The notes: generated by a model not told the origin, from the letters alone. Positions 42,315-53,087 are shown, counted from the stretch's first letter. The stretch is 64,000 bases of DNA from Porphyra umbilicalis (GCA_002049455.2 KV918785.1:384975-448974), one strand, 5' to 3'. Translations and numbers: made by a program.

Positions 42315-43247
42315 ATGCCTCCACCACCCCCACCCCCACCCCCGCCCCCATCTGCCACGGCCCCCACGGCCGGCCTCTATTCCCACCCTGCTCATGGCCC
42401 GCCGCCGACGGCGGCAGGGGTGGTGACCTCCCCCGCACCTCCCGCCGTTGCGGTTGCTGACGGAAACAATGCAGCTGAGGGGGCACAGGCGATTGTGACG
42501 GCACCTGGGGAGTACTTGACGGGACGCCTACCCGCCGGCGTGGGCTTTGCTGCTCTCCCCGGACGGGCGGCGACGCCACTGCCGACCGCATCGTCCAAAG
42601 GCGCGGAGCGCTTGCGGCAGTTGCAGATATGGAACGAGGCGGCCACGGCTGGGGAGGAGGAGCGGCGAAGGAATACCGTGGCTGGAAGCGGTGCGGCCGC
42701 GGCTGCCGGCGGTGCCGGGCGCCGCACTGACGACTTTCACGGCGTTCACGCGCGGCAAGCGTCGGCGGCGCGGAGTGAAGGTAGCGGCGGCTTGAGCGGA
42801 CGGGGGGCAAGCGGCGGAGTGGACTCGCGGGAGGCCATGTTTGCGGACGCAGACCGGAGTAGCGACGAGGAGGATGGCGTGGAGAGCGGCGATGAGGTGG
42901 AAGAGGAAGCGCAGTTTGTCGGCCGGGCGGACACCACCACCACCACTCCGCCTCCGCCGCCTCCGCCTCCCCAGTCGGCAGCACCGCCGCCACCACCACC
43001 GCCGGCCCTGGGGGTGGCGGCACCGGTCGTGACGCCGGCTGTCGCGACGCCGGTCGTGCCGGTGGCGCCTGTTACCCCCGCGCAAGCGCCGGCTGCATCG
43101 CCGGCTCCTGCGACCGCCGCGGTGTCCGTGGCGGCACCGGCAACGGCTGCCAAATCTGCATCAGCGGCGACCACGGGTGGGACCACCGAGGCCGAGGCCG
43201 CCGCGGCCGGCCGGCGAGAGAAGTCGGCTTGCTGTATCGTACAGTAG
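42315..43247 (+). CDS. Pro/Ala-rich protein with C-terminal CaaX box
   Basis: 310 residues from ATG in context CCAAAATGCC. It opens with a Pro run (MPPPPPPPPPP), has a central charged part (RLRQLQIWNEAATAGEEERR; DADRSSDEEDGVESGDEVEE) and a Pro/Ala/Thr-rich half. It ends KSACCIVQ. CIVQ fits a CaaX prenylation signal (Gln at X favours farnesyltransferase), and the Cys before it could be palmitoylated, as in small GTPases. No GTPase motif is present, so this is a lipid-anchored, largely disordered protein. RLRQLQIWNEAA hints at a short SNARE-like or coiled segment, but I cannot assign a family. Confidence 0.65.
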   Translation: MPPPPPPPPPPPSATAPTAGLYSHPAHGPPPTAAGVVTSPAPPAVAVADGNNAAEGAQAIVTAPGEYLTGRLPAGVGFAALPGRAATPLPTASSKGAERLRQLQIWNEAATAGEEERRRNTVAGSGAAAAAGGAGRRTDDFHGVHARQASAARSEGSGGLSGRGASGGVDSREAMFADADRSSDEEDGVESGDEVEEEAQFVGRADTTTTTPPPPPPPPQSAAPPPPPPPALGVAAPVVTPAVATPVVPVAPVTPAQAPAASPAPATAAVSVAAPATAAKSASAATTGGTTEAEAAAAGRREKSACCIVQ

Positions 43248-44504
43248 GCGGCCTCGTCAGTCGCTGTCGTTGTTGGAGCACCCGTCGTGCATTGAACTGA
43301 CGGAGGGGCGGCGTGTGCGCATGCCTCTGGGCGTGCGTCTGATGCGGGGGCTCGGACAGGCCATCGCTTTACCCCGCTTTGCAGCAATACCGGGACGGTG
43401 GTTCCTTGAACGGATGTGAGCACCGACGCGTGAGGTGGTCAATGCAGGTGCTTCTGTTCTCTTTGTTTGTGTGTGTGCGACATAGGCGTCGGATTGTGCG
43501 ATACCGCTCCCACTTGTTCACGAGCGACACCCATCGTTGTCACTTGTTACCTTGTCTGTCTCGTTCCTTTTTTGTTGTCTCTTGTGTTGTCCGTGTCATT
43601 TTTGGGTCGTCTGTATCGTTCTGTCTCTTTTTCGGCCGAGGTGGAGCCCTCTCTACTGCGACGCCTCCCTGTGTTCCGACCCCTCGCACTACCAGTCACT
43701 GATTGTCCTGGCCGAGCTATATACTCGGTATCGGTGCTCCCTGCCGTCGGTAAGCGAGCATTCTCCTCAAGCCGCTCGGGGCCTCCCGTTCCTTGGAGAT
43801 AGAAGCTGTGGGAACAACGGTCTAGATGCTCTCGCCAGTGCGCGCGCGACAACGATCACGAGGACTGCGACTTGTAGATGCTCGGGCAGTCGCGAGCAGG
43901 ATCGGCACATGCTTCAGCGCGGCGCCGAACTCAGGGTGTCCCGAGGAGCATGGAGATGCAGCTAGGTACCTCATACGTAGACCGAAAAAATCGGTCTATC
44001 CCAGCGCTCCCTCGTGTATTCGTCACCCCACTGCGACGAGACAGGTGGACAAAAATCACATAAAAGACACAACGCAGGAGGACACAACAAAACAAAACAG
44101 CAGCACACACGAAGAAAAGTCGTAGCGAAACCCACCCCACCACGCGCCCATGCACTGGACCCTCGACCGTCGCGAGGGCTTTGCACACCCAACAGGTCCC
44201 TGCCGGCTACACAGAGCGGGACGTGACAACCCTGGCGCGTGGCTCAGCGACAAACAGGGACGTGAGCGCAGGCGCCCCTCGAGGCGATCGCTGCACCACC
44301 CCGCTCCGCCATGCCGCGGCCCCGCCACCCAACCCCGCCGTGCCGCGGCCCCGCCACCAAGCCCACCCTCCACGTGCTGCGCAACTGCATCACGATCCCA
44401 GAGCGCCCAGTCCAGAAAAGCGACCCCCCCCCCGCCAGCACCCACGGTTGGCAGCGTGCGACACTGGCGGTCGCACGCGCAGCCCACCGCCGAGGGGCGG
44501 CGCC
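43248..44504. other. intergenic region, T-rich then GC-rich
   Basis: No gene seen. 43430-43640 is T-rich on the + strand; 44040-44110 is A-rich. A short tandem GCCGCGGCCCCGCCACC occurs around 44313-44360 (two copies). Confidence 0.5.
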
Positions 44505-44837
44505 CTACTTCTTCACCTCCGTCACGACCACCGCCGCTTGCGGGTCACCCACCGCCGGGGCCTCCCCCGTCTTGCCCTCCTTCTTCCCGCCGCGCATCGA
44601 CACCCCAATCAGCGCGCCAATCGTGCCGAGCGTGACGAGCGAGACGATGTGGCGGTTGGCCTCGACCCACTCTTGGAAGGTTGCCGATCCCGACCGGTAC
44701 TGCGACCAGGACACCTCGGGCTCCGCGTGAGACGCCATCGAGCGGGTGCCGGCGGGGGCGGCAGGCCGCGGCGCCGCCGCCGCCCGCGCCAGACCCCGCC
44801 GCGCCGACGCGGCGGCGGTGGTGAGGATGGCGGACAT
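44505..44837 (-). CDS. small mitochondrial single-pass membrane protein
   Basis: 110 residues in one frame. N-terminus MSAILTTAAASARRGLARAA with Arg and no acids to about residue 38 is a typical mitochondrial presequence. The core reads VSWSQYRSGSATFQEWVEAN followed by one transmembrane helix HIVSLVTLGTIGALIGVSM and a basic RGGKKEGK stop-transfer. The C-terminus is soluble (DPQAAVVVTEVKK). Size and layout resemble accessory subunits of respiratory complexes, but I do not recognise the family. Divergent from the gene at 45390. Confidence 0.6.
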   Translation of the reverse strand: MSAILTTAAASARRGLARAAAAPRPAAPAGTRSMASHAEPEVSWSQYRSGSATFQEWVEANRHIVSLVTLGTIGALIGVSMRGGKKEGKTGEAPAVGDPQAAVVVTEVKK

Positions 44838-45389
44838 GCTGCACCAAGAGGGGAAAGAGGGGAGGAGGGAATAAATGAAGAGACGCAGTGTTGGGGTATC
44901 AAGACGAGCAGGGGAATGGGTGAAGATGATGACAGCACGGCAAGGGTCGGAGGATGGGAGGGGGAAGAGAGCAGAGTCTGAAGGTGGTGGTCAAGGGCGT
45001 CAGCCGCGTTGACGGGCGAAGGCGAAGGGATCGCCGACTCTGCGGGGCCAAGCGATCGCACTTGATGAATGGGCTCTGCAAATCCACAGTAGCATCGATA
45101 ACTAACGAATTAAATATATTCTTAGCGTACACAGTAGTCACAGTCACAGATGTGATACGGCAGGCCACCAGATCGCCCCCGCCCCAGCGATCCAACGGGC
45201 GAGGGCCATGATGGCTCGCCAGAGACCTCCGCCGCGTGGAAGGGCCCCTTGCGTGCGGGCCCTGCGCGCTCCTCGACGGCGCCTCTGCGGGCTCCACCGG
45301 TCGAGTGTTGCTCTCAACCGCGTATTCCCCCCCCCCCCCCCCCCCCCCCCGCACCCCCCAACCCCCCCCCACCCCCGCTGCCCCCCGCC
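44838..45389. promoter_or_regulatory. 552 bp divergent promoter region
   Basis: Lies between two genes for organellar proteins on opposite strands. It holds an AT-rich island (45085-45125, with TTAAATATATTC) and a 24-base C-run (45327-45350) immediately upstream of the + strand gene. No other reading frame. Confidence 0.5.
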
Positions 45390-45872
45390 ATGGTGGCCTT
45401 CGTACCAACAGTGGCGCACCCGCTCGCACCCTCCCCGGGCGCCCGCCGACGGCGACCCGCCGCCGCCCGGCGGCCGCTGCCGGCGGCGGCGGCGGCAGTG
45501 GCGGCGGGGGCGGCGGGGGTCACGGCCATGGCGTCCCCCCCCGCCCCAGCCGCCAATGCCGACGACGACGCTGCCGACGCGTCTGACGCGGCGGCGGCGG
45601 CCGCCGCCGCGGCGCGTGCGGCGGACCCCCGCTGCCGCACGTGCGGCCGCGCGACCGTGGCGCGCGGCTGCGACGGCGCCGGCCGCGTGACGGGCGGCCT
45701 CGGGGCGGTGCTCCCATTTTGGCCGATCAAGGCGTACCGGCCGTGCCCCGACTTTGTCGCCGTCGGTGGCAAGTACACGCGCAAGGGGCAGAGCCTCGAC
45801 GAGATTGCGTTTGGCCGCAAGGGCGACGGCGACGACGTGTCGATTGGGGATCGGCTCAAGGGGAAAAAGTGA
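45390..45872 (+). CDS. plastid-targeted Cys-motif protein, unknown function
   Basis: 160 residues from an ATG in good context (CGCCATGG). MVAFVPTVAH then an Arg/Ala-rich stretch reads as a plastid transit peptide with early Phe; a hydrophobic Ala stretch around residues 30-45 could be a thylakoid or second targeting signal. The mature C-terminal half has CRTCGRATVARGCDGAGRVT, similar to half of a DnaJ-type CxxC...C zinc motif. A conserved-looking tail follows: LGAVLPFWPIKAYRPCPDF, YTRKGQSLDEIAFGRKGDG and SIGDRLKGKK. Its fourth possible ligand is the Cys in RPCPDF. Function not known to me. Confidence 0.65.
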   Translation: MVAFVPTVAHPLAPSPGARRRRPAAARRPLPAAAAAVAAGAAGVTAMASPPAPAANADDDAADASDAAAAAAAAARAADPRCRTCGRATVARGCDGAGRVTGGLGAVLPFWPIKAYRPCPDFVAVGGKYTRKGQSLDEIAFGRKGDGDDVSIGDRLKGKK

Positions 45873-46659
45873 GGCCGTGGGGGGGGGGGGGGCGGGGGGG
45901 GGCTGCTGTAGGGGGGGCTACGGGGGAGGTGAAGGTTAGAGGAGCAGGGGGGGGTGGGGGAGAGGGGCGGCAGAACGCCGTCGGAATGCACGCTCCTTGC
46001 CTGCCCTTTGCCCTTGTGGATTCGTACTCTCTTTTTTTCTCTCACGCGCTGGAGGGGAGAGTATCATGCTCCTATTTTGTGGGGGTGGATGGCTTACGGT
46101 CGCTGGTGACGGCGGGCGGTAGCGGGCGCCCACGCGCCCCAGGGTAACACGCCACCCGCGCCGTCGCTCGGCGGGCTGATGGCCGCCGCCCATGGGGCGG
46201 GCGACCGCCACCCGCGCGTGGCCGGGGCAGGCGGCGAGGGGCAGGCGCGTGGCACGCCACCCCGCGCCAAGGCGTCGCTGGCGACCGTGGGGTGCACCGC
46301 CGTCGCGGGGGGCCGACGCCAAGGCAGCGTCGGCCCCGGCCGGTCCGTCGACCACAGGCGACGCTGCGGCGGCAGGGGGCCACACCGAGCGGTCGGTCAC
46401 GGTGGCAGGCGAGCCTCGCTGCGTCTACGGCGCCGCACGTTGCACCTCTCCGAGTGCCACAGGCCTCTGCCTTGCGCTGCCCGCGTGGGTCGTCCGCCTC
46501 ACGAGGAATGAGGGGCCATCTGCCCCAACAATACCAACACAATCCAGCGCGGGCGCGGCAGCAACCCCCCCCCCCCCCACCTGCTCTGTACACAGTCACC
46601 TTGCACCACGCTGTAGACGTTCCACCCCCCCCCCCGCCCCCCTCCCCCTCCCTCCCACC
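45873..46659. other. intergenic region, G-rich 5' part
   Basis: G-runs at 45879-45903 and 45940-45960, then mixed sequence. No supported gene. Confidence 0.5.
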
Positions 46660-46870
46660 TCAGCGGCGGTCGTTGACCCCCCCCCCCCAGCCGCCGACGC
46701 GGAACACGCGGCGCCCCCCTCCCGCCGACCGCACGCTCCCCGTCGACCCGTCGCGGCCCGTCGGGGAGGCGCCCCGCCCGCTGCCTACGCCGCCCGCTGT
46801 CGGACCCCGGCGCGGCGACGGCAACGGCGGCGGGCGGGCGGGCCCGGGCGCGGCGCCCGCCGGCGCCCCC

Positions 46871-46913
<43 letters not shown>

Positions 46914-47421
46914 TGCCGCCGCGGCCACTCGCGCCGGCAGCGCCGACCCCCCCGGCGACACCCGCGCGGGAGGAGGCGCCGAGGGCGCTTTGAAAGGCGG
47001 CGAGGAGGTCCGCATCCTCCCCGCCCAAGCCGTGGTGCGGCGGCGGCACGCCATACGCAGACGCGGGCGCCGGGGCGCCGGCGGCGGTGCCACCACTGCC
47101 GGCGCCGCCACCGGCGACGGCGACGCCAGCGCCTGGCGGCGGAGCCGTCGTTGCGGCGGCGGCGCCCCCACCGCCACTGGCGTGGGGTGGGCGCCCGCGG
47201 CGGCGGCGCGGCGGCCACGCCGCCCGCGCCGGCGCGGGGTGGGGCGCCCACGGCGGCGGCGGCGGCGCCGCCGGCGCGGCCGCGCCCGGCGCCCCCCCGT
47301 ACCCGCCGCCCCCCACCGACGCGGCGGCGGCCGCCGACGCCACCGCCGCGGCCGCGGACGCGCCGCGGCCGAGGTCGTCGGCGGACCTCCCCGGGGGCCG
47401 CGGCGGGTCGGGGTGCCAAAA

Positions 47422-47457
<36 letters not shown>

Positions 47458-47701
47458 CACACTCCCGCCGACGCGGGCGCCGTCGCGCTCCCCGCGCGCC
47501 ACGTCCCAGTCGGGCCACCCGGCGGGCGCCGAGGGAGGGAGGGGGTGGCCCCACCGGGGCGTCAACGCGGAGGCGGCGCCGCCACTGGCGGCGGCCCCCG
47601 CCGTGGGGCCGCCGCCGGCCATGGACGCGCGGCTGCCAACTCGGCGGACGCCGCCCAAAAAGGGGGGCACGTCCCCACCTCCGCCGCCGCCGCACCCGCT
47701 G

Positions 47702-47732
<31 letters not shown>

Positions 47733-49505
47733 TGACGGTGGCGGTGGCGGCGGCCGCCCACCCCGCGCCGAGCGCGGCCGCCGTCAGCGGGTGCACGCCC
47801 GCCGCCGCCGCCGCTGCCGCAGCCGTGGCGCCGTCACCGCCGACGCGCGCTGGTGACGCGAGCGGCGGCGGCGCCACGGCCACGACCGCCGGACCACGTC
47901 TGGGCGACACCCCCACCCGCCCGTTCGCCGAGTCGCCGCCCCAGCTGCTCGGCGTGGATGGCGTGGAGGGGCCACAGGACGGGGACCCACTGGAGGAGGA
48001 CGGCGGCGGCGGCGGCGGGACGCCCCGCCGCCCGCCGCCGCGACCGCTGCCACCCACCGCCGGCGGCGCGCGGGGCGGGGGAGGGACACCCGCCGACTGG
48101 TGGGACCGGCTGCGGGCGGGCCGGCCCGCGGCGGTCGGCCCGCCGAGCAGAGACACGCGCGGGCGGGCGGTCGCACTGAGGCCAGGCGGCGCGCCTGGCG
48201 GCGGCGGCGGGGGTGGATCCCCCCCACCCCTCCCCCTCCCCCGCCCGTCGCCGGCGTCGCCGCCAGGGCCGCCTCCATCACCCCGAGGCGGGTGCCCAAG
48301 GAGGTGATGAGGCGCCCCATCCCCGCCGCGTTGGCGGCGGCCGTCGCCGCCGCGTCGGCCGACGAGCGGCGCAGCGCGTCCAAGTCGGACGCCGTCGACG
48401 CGAGCGCCGCCTCGGCCGCCGCCAAGCGGGTCGTCAAACCCGCCACCCGCGCGTCGGCAGCGGCGGCGCCCACCGCCGCCGCGTGGGGGGAGGACGATGA
48501 GGACGGAGAGGACGAAGCCGGGGGGCAGGGGGGCGCCCCGTGGTGGGGGGCCCCCGTGCTACCGCCCGCGCCGCCGCCAGCCGCGCTGTGGGCGCCGCCC
48601 TCGCCGTCGCCCGACAGCGTCACGCCGCCATCGTTGCCATGGCGGCGCCCACCGCCCGTGGCGCCGCCACCGCCGCCACCCGTCGCCTCGGCCGCTGCCG
48701 CTACCACCGCCGCCGGCGAGCGACCGGCGCCAGGCGACGGGGGAGCCGCATCCGCCGACGGCGCCGGCGGCGGCGCCGCCCCGTCGGCGGCGAGCGGCAG
48801 ACACCCCGCCCGACCGTCGGCGGCGGCCGAGCGGGGCGGCACGTCCACCCGGTCGACCGCCGCCACGGCGACACAGACGCACGGAGCGACTGGCGCATTG
48901 ACCGGCGGGTCGCCCACGCCGACGCACCGCGTCTGGCTCTGGCAGTAGCGGACGCCGACGGCCGAGCCGACGGCATCGCCCGCCACGTCGGTGACGCGCC
49001 CATCCCCCGCGCTCGCCGCGGCAGCGTCAGCGCCCGCGCCGCCATGCAGCGACGGCAGCGGCGGCGGCGGCGGCGGCGCGGTCGTCTGGGGCGCCGCCGC
49101 GGCCACGGCGGCGGCGGCGGCAACAACCACCGACGCCGGGTCCCCCCCCCCCCACCCCCCCCGGCGCACCCGCCGGCCGTTTGGCACCCGTCGTGCCCCC
49201 CCCCCCCCGCCCCGCCACTCCCCCGCCCCCAGACGCTCCCGGTCCGTCGTCAGCGCGGCGAGCGCGGCGGCGAGGCGGTCGGGCGACACAAAGGTCGGCG
49301 GCGGGGAGCGCCCACGCCGCGGGCGTGGCCCCGTTGCGGCGCCCCCGCCGCCGCCGCCGCCACGTCGCCGTCGCCGCGCCGCCGCCACCGACGGGCGGTC
49401 GGGCGGGGGCGCAAAGCACCCGGCGGGCGCCGACGCGGCTCCGCTGGTCGGGCGCCACGGCGCGAGGGGCGGGGGCGGGAGGGAGGTGGAGGGCGGCGCC
49501 GCCAT
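46660..49505 (-). CDS. hypothetical Gly/Ala/Pro-rich protein with a coiled-coil segment (one frame break)
   Basis: Tentative. From ATG 49505 one frame runs MAAPPSTSLPPPPLAPW, SPDRLAAALAALTTDRERLG and, near 48500-48310, a heptad-like region VAGLTTRLAAAEAALASTAS and SLGTRLGVMEAALAATPA. At the G-run near 48212 the protein-like frame changes to one reading GAPPGLSATARPRVSLLGGP and continues, low in complexity, to 46660, with ADLLAAFQSALGASSRA as its best ordered piece. Both strands are extremely GC-rich and open, so composition alone could explain much of it. The coiled-coil stretch is the main reason for keeping it. No domain recognised. Confidence 0.35.
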
Positions 49506-51259
49506 GGGAGCGCCCCAGACCCCGCCAGCGTCCCCCAACAGCGGGGGGGGGACGCCTAGTGGGGGGGGGCAAGCCGCGGTGGGGGGGGAAGCCGCTGGGG
49601 GGGGACCGCGCCCCCCTCGGCAGTGACCGAGAGAGAGGCACGTGCGTCCGCGCGTCAGCGGCAAGCAGGCGTCGGTAGTCGGGGGGGATGGGGGAGGCGC
49701 GTGGCGGCGATGGGTCGAGCGCGCAAGCGTGCCGCACCGACGCGCGTCGCCCTTTGGCGCGACGGCCGCGCGTCGCCGGCCGACGGTCGTGTCGCGCCCG
49801 CGACGTCGCGGGTCGCCAATGGCAGCAACCTATCGCCCCACCCCCCCCTCCCCGGGGGGCCCCGCGCGTCCCCCCCCAGCCACCGAGACGCACGAGTGGC
49901 GGGTGGCTCGCGCGGTGCCGGGCGGCTGCGCGGCTGGCGGTCAGTGCATGCGGGAGAGGGAGGGGGAGGGGGTGCGCGCGCACGCGCGCGCGGCAGGGGC
50001 CCAGCTGGGCCGTCTGGCCAGACGCGCCGCCCCCGCGGCCGCCCGCCGCGGCGCCACGACTGTGCGGGCGTGCACACAACTGTACGATCGAGGGGGGAGG
50101 GGGCGGCGCCACGCCGCTCGCCGGTGGGTGCTGAGTGTGGATGGCACGAGCCACCGGGCGGGCGGGTGGGGGGGGGTGGCGTCGAGCTCCGCGGCGCCGC
50201 TGCCCGCGGCGGCGGGAGATGCGGCACCCCCCCCGAGGGGTGTGCGCGCGGCGGAATATTCCGCCGCAACCCTAATCCCATTAATGGGATTAGGGTTTGG
50301 CTGCGCCCGACCAGCGCCTCGCGCCGGGGGGGGTCGTGGGACCGGCGCTCGGGCCGCCGGCGCGCCGCGCCAGCTGTCACAGCTGTGAGCTGTGGCGGCT
50401 GCAGCGGCGCCGCTGCGGCCCGTGCGGGTGCCACCAGCGCCGCGGTCGACCCCGCTGGCGGGGGGGCTGCGCCCCCGCACGGGTGCTGCAAGACCGTCGG
50501 CGGGGGCGGCCCGACACCAATGGTCGTGGCCCCGCGACGTGGCCATGGCGGGCGCCTGCCCGACGCCGATTGGAGGGGGCGAGCGTGCTGTCGACGGGCG
50601 GCCGACGGCGGGCGGGTCCGCCCCCCCGCCGTCCCGCACCTGTGCGCGACGCGGCGCCCAATGGGGGCTGTGGTGGGCCCTTGACAGCCGTGCCGGTCGG
50701 GCAAGTTCCACTCAACCCCGCCGCGGCGCCGCGGGTCGTCGACGCGCTGTCCGCGGCTGGCGTCGGCGGCGGGGCTGGCGGCGGCCGGCCCCGCTTGGGC
50801 GGGGGGCAACGGTCGACGCGCCGGCTGCGGGTGGGGGCTATTGGGTCTTGTTTGCGGGACGGCATGCAAGCGGACCCCCTACGCACGTCAAGCGCCGCTC
50901 TCTCTTGTTCCGCGCCGACCGCCGGACCACCCGCCGGTTGCTCCTGCAGAATTCCCTGCCGGTCGTACGACTTTTCTGCATCCAGGGAGACCGAGTGACG
51001 CCACTTGCAATGCGGCGTGGCTGAATATCATTTGATCCTATTGTGCACTTGAGTCTGGTGCGCTGTCAAACATTTACAGGAAAAGTACATATCAGTCCCA
51101 ACACCAAAGAGAATTTCTGTCGACATGTGACTTTTGCCCTCGACGTGGACGCCGCGGTCGGCGCGACGCCGTGCGCCATGCCACCGCCCTGCGCGCCGTG
51201 GCGCCGCTGCTCGTCGGCCGCACCGGCGCGTTTTCGCGCTCGCGCGCCCCGTACGCCTC
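49506..51259. other. 1.75 kb GC-rich intergenic region with paired palindromes
   Basis: Open in several frames because of composition, but nothing protein-like. Contains the palindrome pair at 50248-50297. 51000-51120 is lower in GC and may hold the SEN54 promoter. Confidence 0.5.
50248..50297. repeat. two abutting perfect palindromes, 20 bp and 30 bp
   Basis: 50248-50267 is GCGGCGGAATATTCCGCCGC. The very next base starts a 30 bp palindrome (50268-50297), half-site AACCCTAATCCCATT. The half-site contains AACCCTAA, the plant-type telobox/telomere-repeat sequence, in both orientations. No mismatches. Confidence 0.93.
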
Positions 51260-52490
51260 ATGGTCAAGCAGCGGAAGAATGGGGGCAAGCCCCGAAATGG
51301 AGTGCCCTGGTGGCGGAAGCTGGTTCTGCCTCGGCGGGGCGTGAAGGAATCCCGCTTGCGCCCCGGGGCGGACACGCCCGAGCAGGTTGCCAAACTCGAA
51401 AAGTACGTTGCGAGCACCCCTGCCAGGCGCGTATGTTGCCGGTCATCGTGCCCTGTGCGCTGGTCATTTCTCCGTAGCCTGGTTGGGATGCGCGCCATGC
51501 ATATTGTTCCAGGTCGGGAGACGGAGGAGTGGCTGGCAGGCTCGTCCCTGCGAACGATGCGGGCGCGGGGACTGACAGCGTTTCCGGTGGCTCTTATGGC
51601 TTGTTGCTGTCTCGTCTCTTTGCGCCCCCCGCCCTGCTTTCCCGCCTTGTCAGACGCCGCTCTACCCTCTGGGCTGCCATCAGCGTCCCAAAGGCCTCCA
51701 AGGTCACCAACCTGGCCGTCGCCGCGTGGCACGCCGCCACTGCCCGCGCCGCCCTGGTCATCACCAAGGGCAAAGGTCCCGCGAGTATGGGCGACCACAT
51801 TGCTGGGGTGCAGTACTTGCAACCAGAGGAGGCGGCTTTCCTCGTCGACCGGGGGGCGCTCGACTTGCTCGTCGACGGCGTGCCGGCGTCCCAGCAGCGC
51901 GTCATGGCGCTGCTGCTGTGTCCGCCACCAGTGTCGGTCGCGGGGGGCGCCACCGTCGGACCACCGCCGCCGCCGCCCATGTCCCACGACGTCTACGCGG
52001 CGTACGGGCACCTGCGGCGGGTCGGGTACGTCGTCCGTCGGGCGGCGCCCGACATTGTGGCTGCCGCCGCGACCGCGACGGCGGGGGCGGCGGGGGGCGG
52101 CGCCCGCGGCCTCGGCGTTGCGCTGACCGTGTGGAAGGCCGGCGCCTTTCGACGGCGGACGCCGTCGCCCCCCTACTTCCACGTGGCCGTGTTGCCGTAC
52201 GAGGCGGCGGGGGCGGTGGGCTCCCGTCGCACGCCGCGCTCGCCGCGCTCGTCGGTGCGGTCGCGCCGATCAAGGTGCGGTTGGCGCTCGTCGAGCGGGC
52301 GACGGTGAGCTTGGTCGACGTCGGCGTACACTCCTCCGTGCCGCGGCGGCGGCTGGATGGCGGGGGGGGACAGACGGCTCGGAAGGGGGGGGGGGTGGGG
52401 GCACCCCGACTGGGGGTGTGCAAGGCGCGCGGGGGGAGGGCGGCCAGGCCAAGGAGCAGCCAGTGGCAGAGCGGGAGGTGGAGGAAGTGA
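51260..52490 (+). CDS. SEN54: tRNA-splicing endonuclease subunit SEN54 (one intron, one frame break)
   Basis: Structural subunit of the nuclear tRNA-splicing endonuclease. Exon 1 (51260-51402) gives LVLPRRGVKESRLRPG and PEQVAKLEK, matching the family N-terminus. An intron 51403-51653 (GTACGT ... pyrimidine tract ... TTGTCAG, 251 bp) joins AA|A to restore frame and yields KLEK-RRSTLWAAISVPKA, then AVAAWHAATARAALVITKGK and ASMGDHI. The hallmark Sen54 block follows: YLQPEEAAFLVDRGALDLLV, GVPASQQ, then YGHLRRVGYVVRR and VWKAGAFRRRTPSPPYFHVA. Near 52210 the frame changes from 1 to 3 in a G-rich stretch, giving HAALAALVGAVAPIKVRLAL and ATVSLVDVG. The C-terminus after that is low complexity. The start could lie further upstream. 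Convergent with ATP synthase alpha. Confidence 0.82.
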
Positions 52491-53087
52491 ATGACGAGGA
52501 GAATGGAGAGGAGGGTGACTCGGACGCCGACGCAGAGGGTGTCGAGCCGTGCACGGCAGCAGTCGCTTGAGGTGCTCGGGTCTTGGTGCTTAAGAGTTCT
52601 GGGACTTGCGCTCGTGGAGGCGTTCGGTCAATGCAGTGGGTGTGCTGGGCGCTGGGACGAGGAGTGCCGAACCTGCATTGGGTGGCTTGGAAGACGTCAG
52701 TCGTCTCCGAACCAATCGGTGCCACGAGCCGAGGACGGCTTATGGCAACTGTGGCACCAGCCATAATCGGCGGTGCGCAGCCAGTGTGAGAACATGCACG
52801 TAGATGGAAGAACAAAGAAAAAGTGGCAGGAAAAAAAGAACCAAAAGAAAGAGTACTACCGGCTATAGCCCTAGTCTACCTGCTACCGCGAGCGTACTCC
52901 TTTCGAGGCACACATCCGAGGATCACGTGGGACAGCCATGACGGCGTACCATACACGGCTGCCCAGCAGCAACAGCAACACGCGGGCTCCCTCACCGGAC
53001 AAGCACACACACGCGGCCGGGCGGATCAACAGGTGCAAGCGGCAGACGCGGTCTGGGGGGACGCAACATACAAAAAGCCCCACACGC
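52491..53087. other. convergent 3' region
   Basis: 600 bp between the SEN54 and ATP synthase alpha stops; moderate GC, with an A-rich patch at 52805-52860 and CAG/CAACAG repeats at 52960-52980. No gene seen. Confidence 0.55.

Noticed and set aside
46192-49664. Several plus-strand frames of 300-550 codons opposite the 46660-49505 gene
   Set aside because: They are Arg/Ala/Pro homopolymer-like and explained by extreme GC content. Even the minus-strand gene is only tentative.
49642-51024. Overlapping plus- and minus-strand frames of 200-400 residues
   Set aside because: Composition only; no motif, and palindromes interrupt them.
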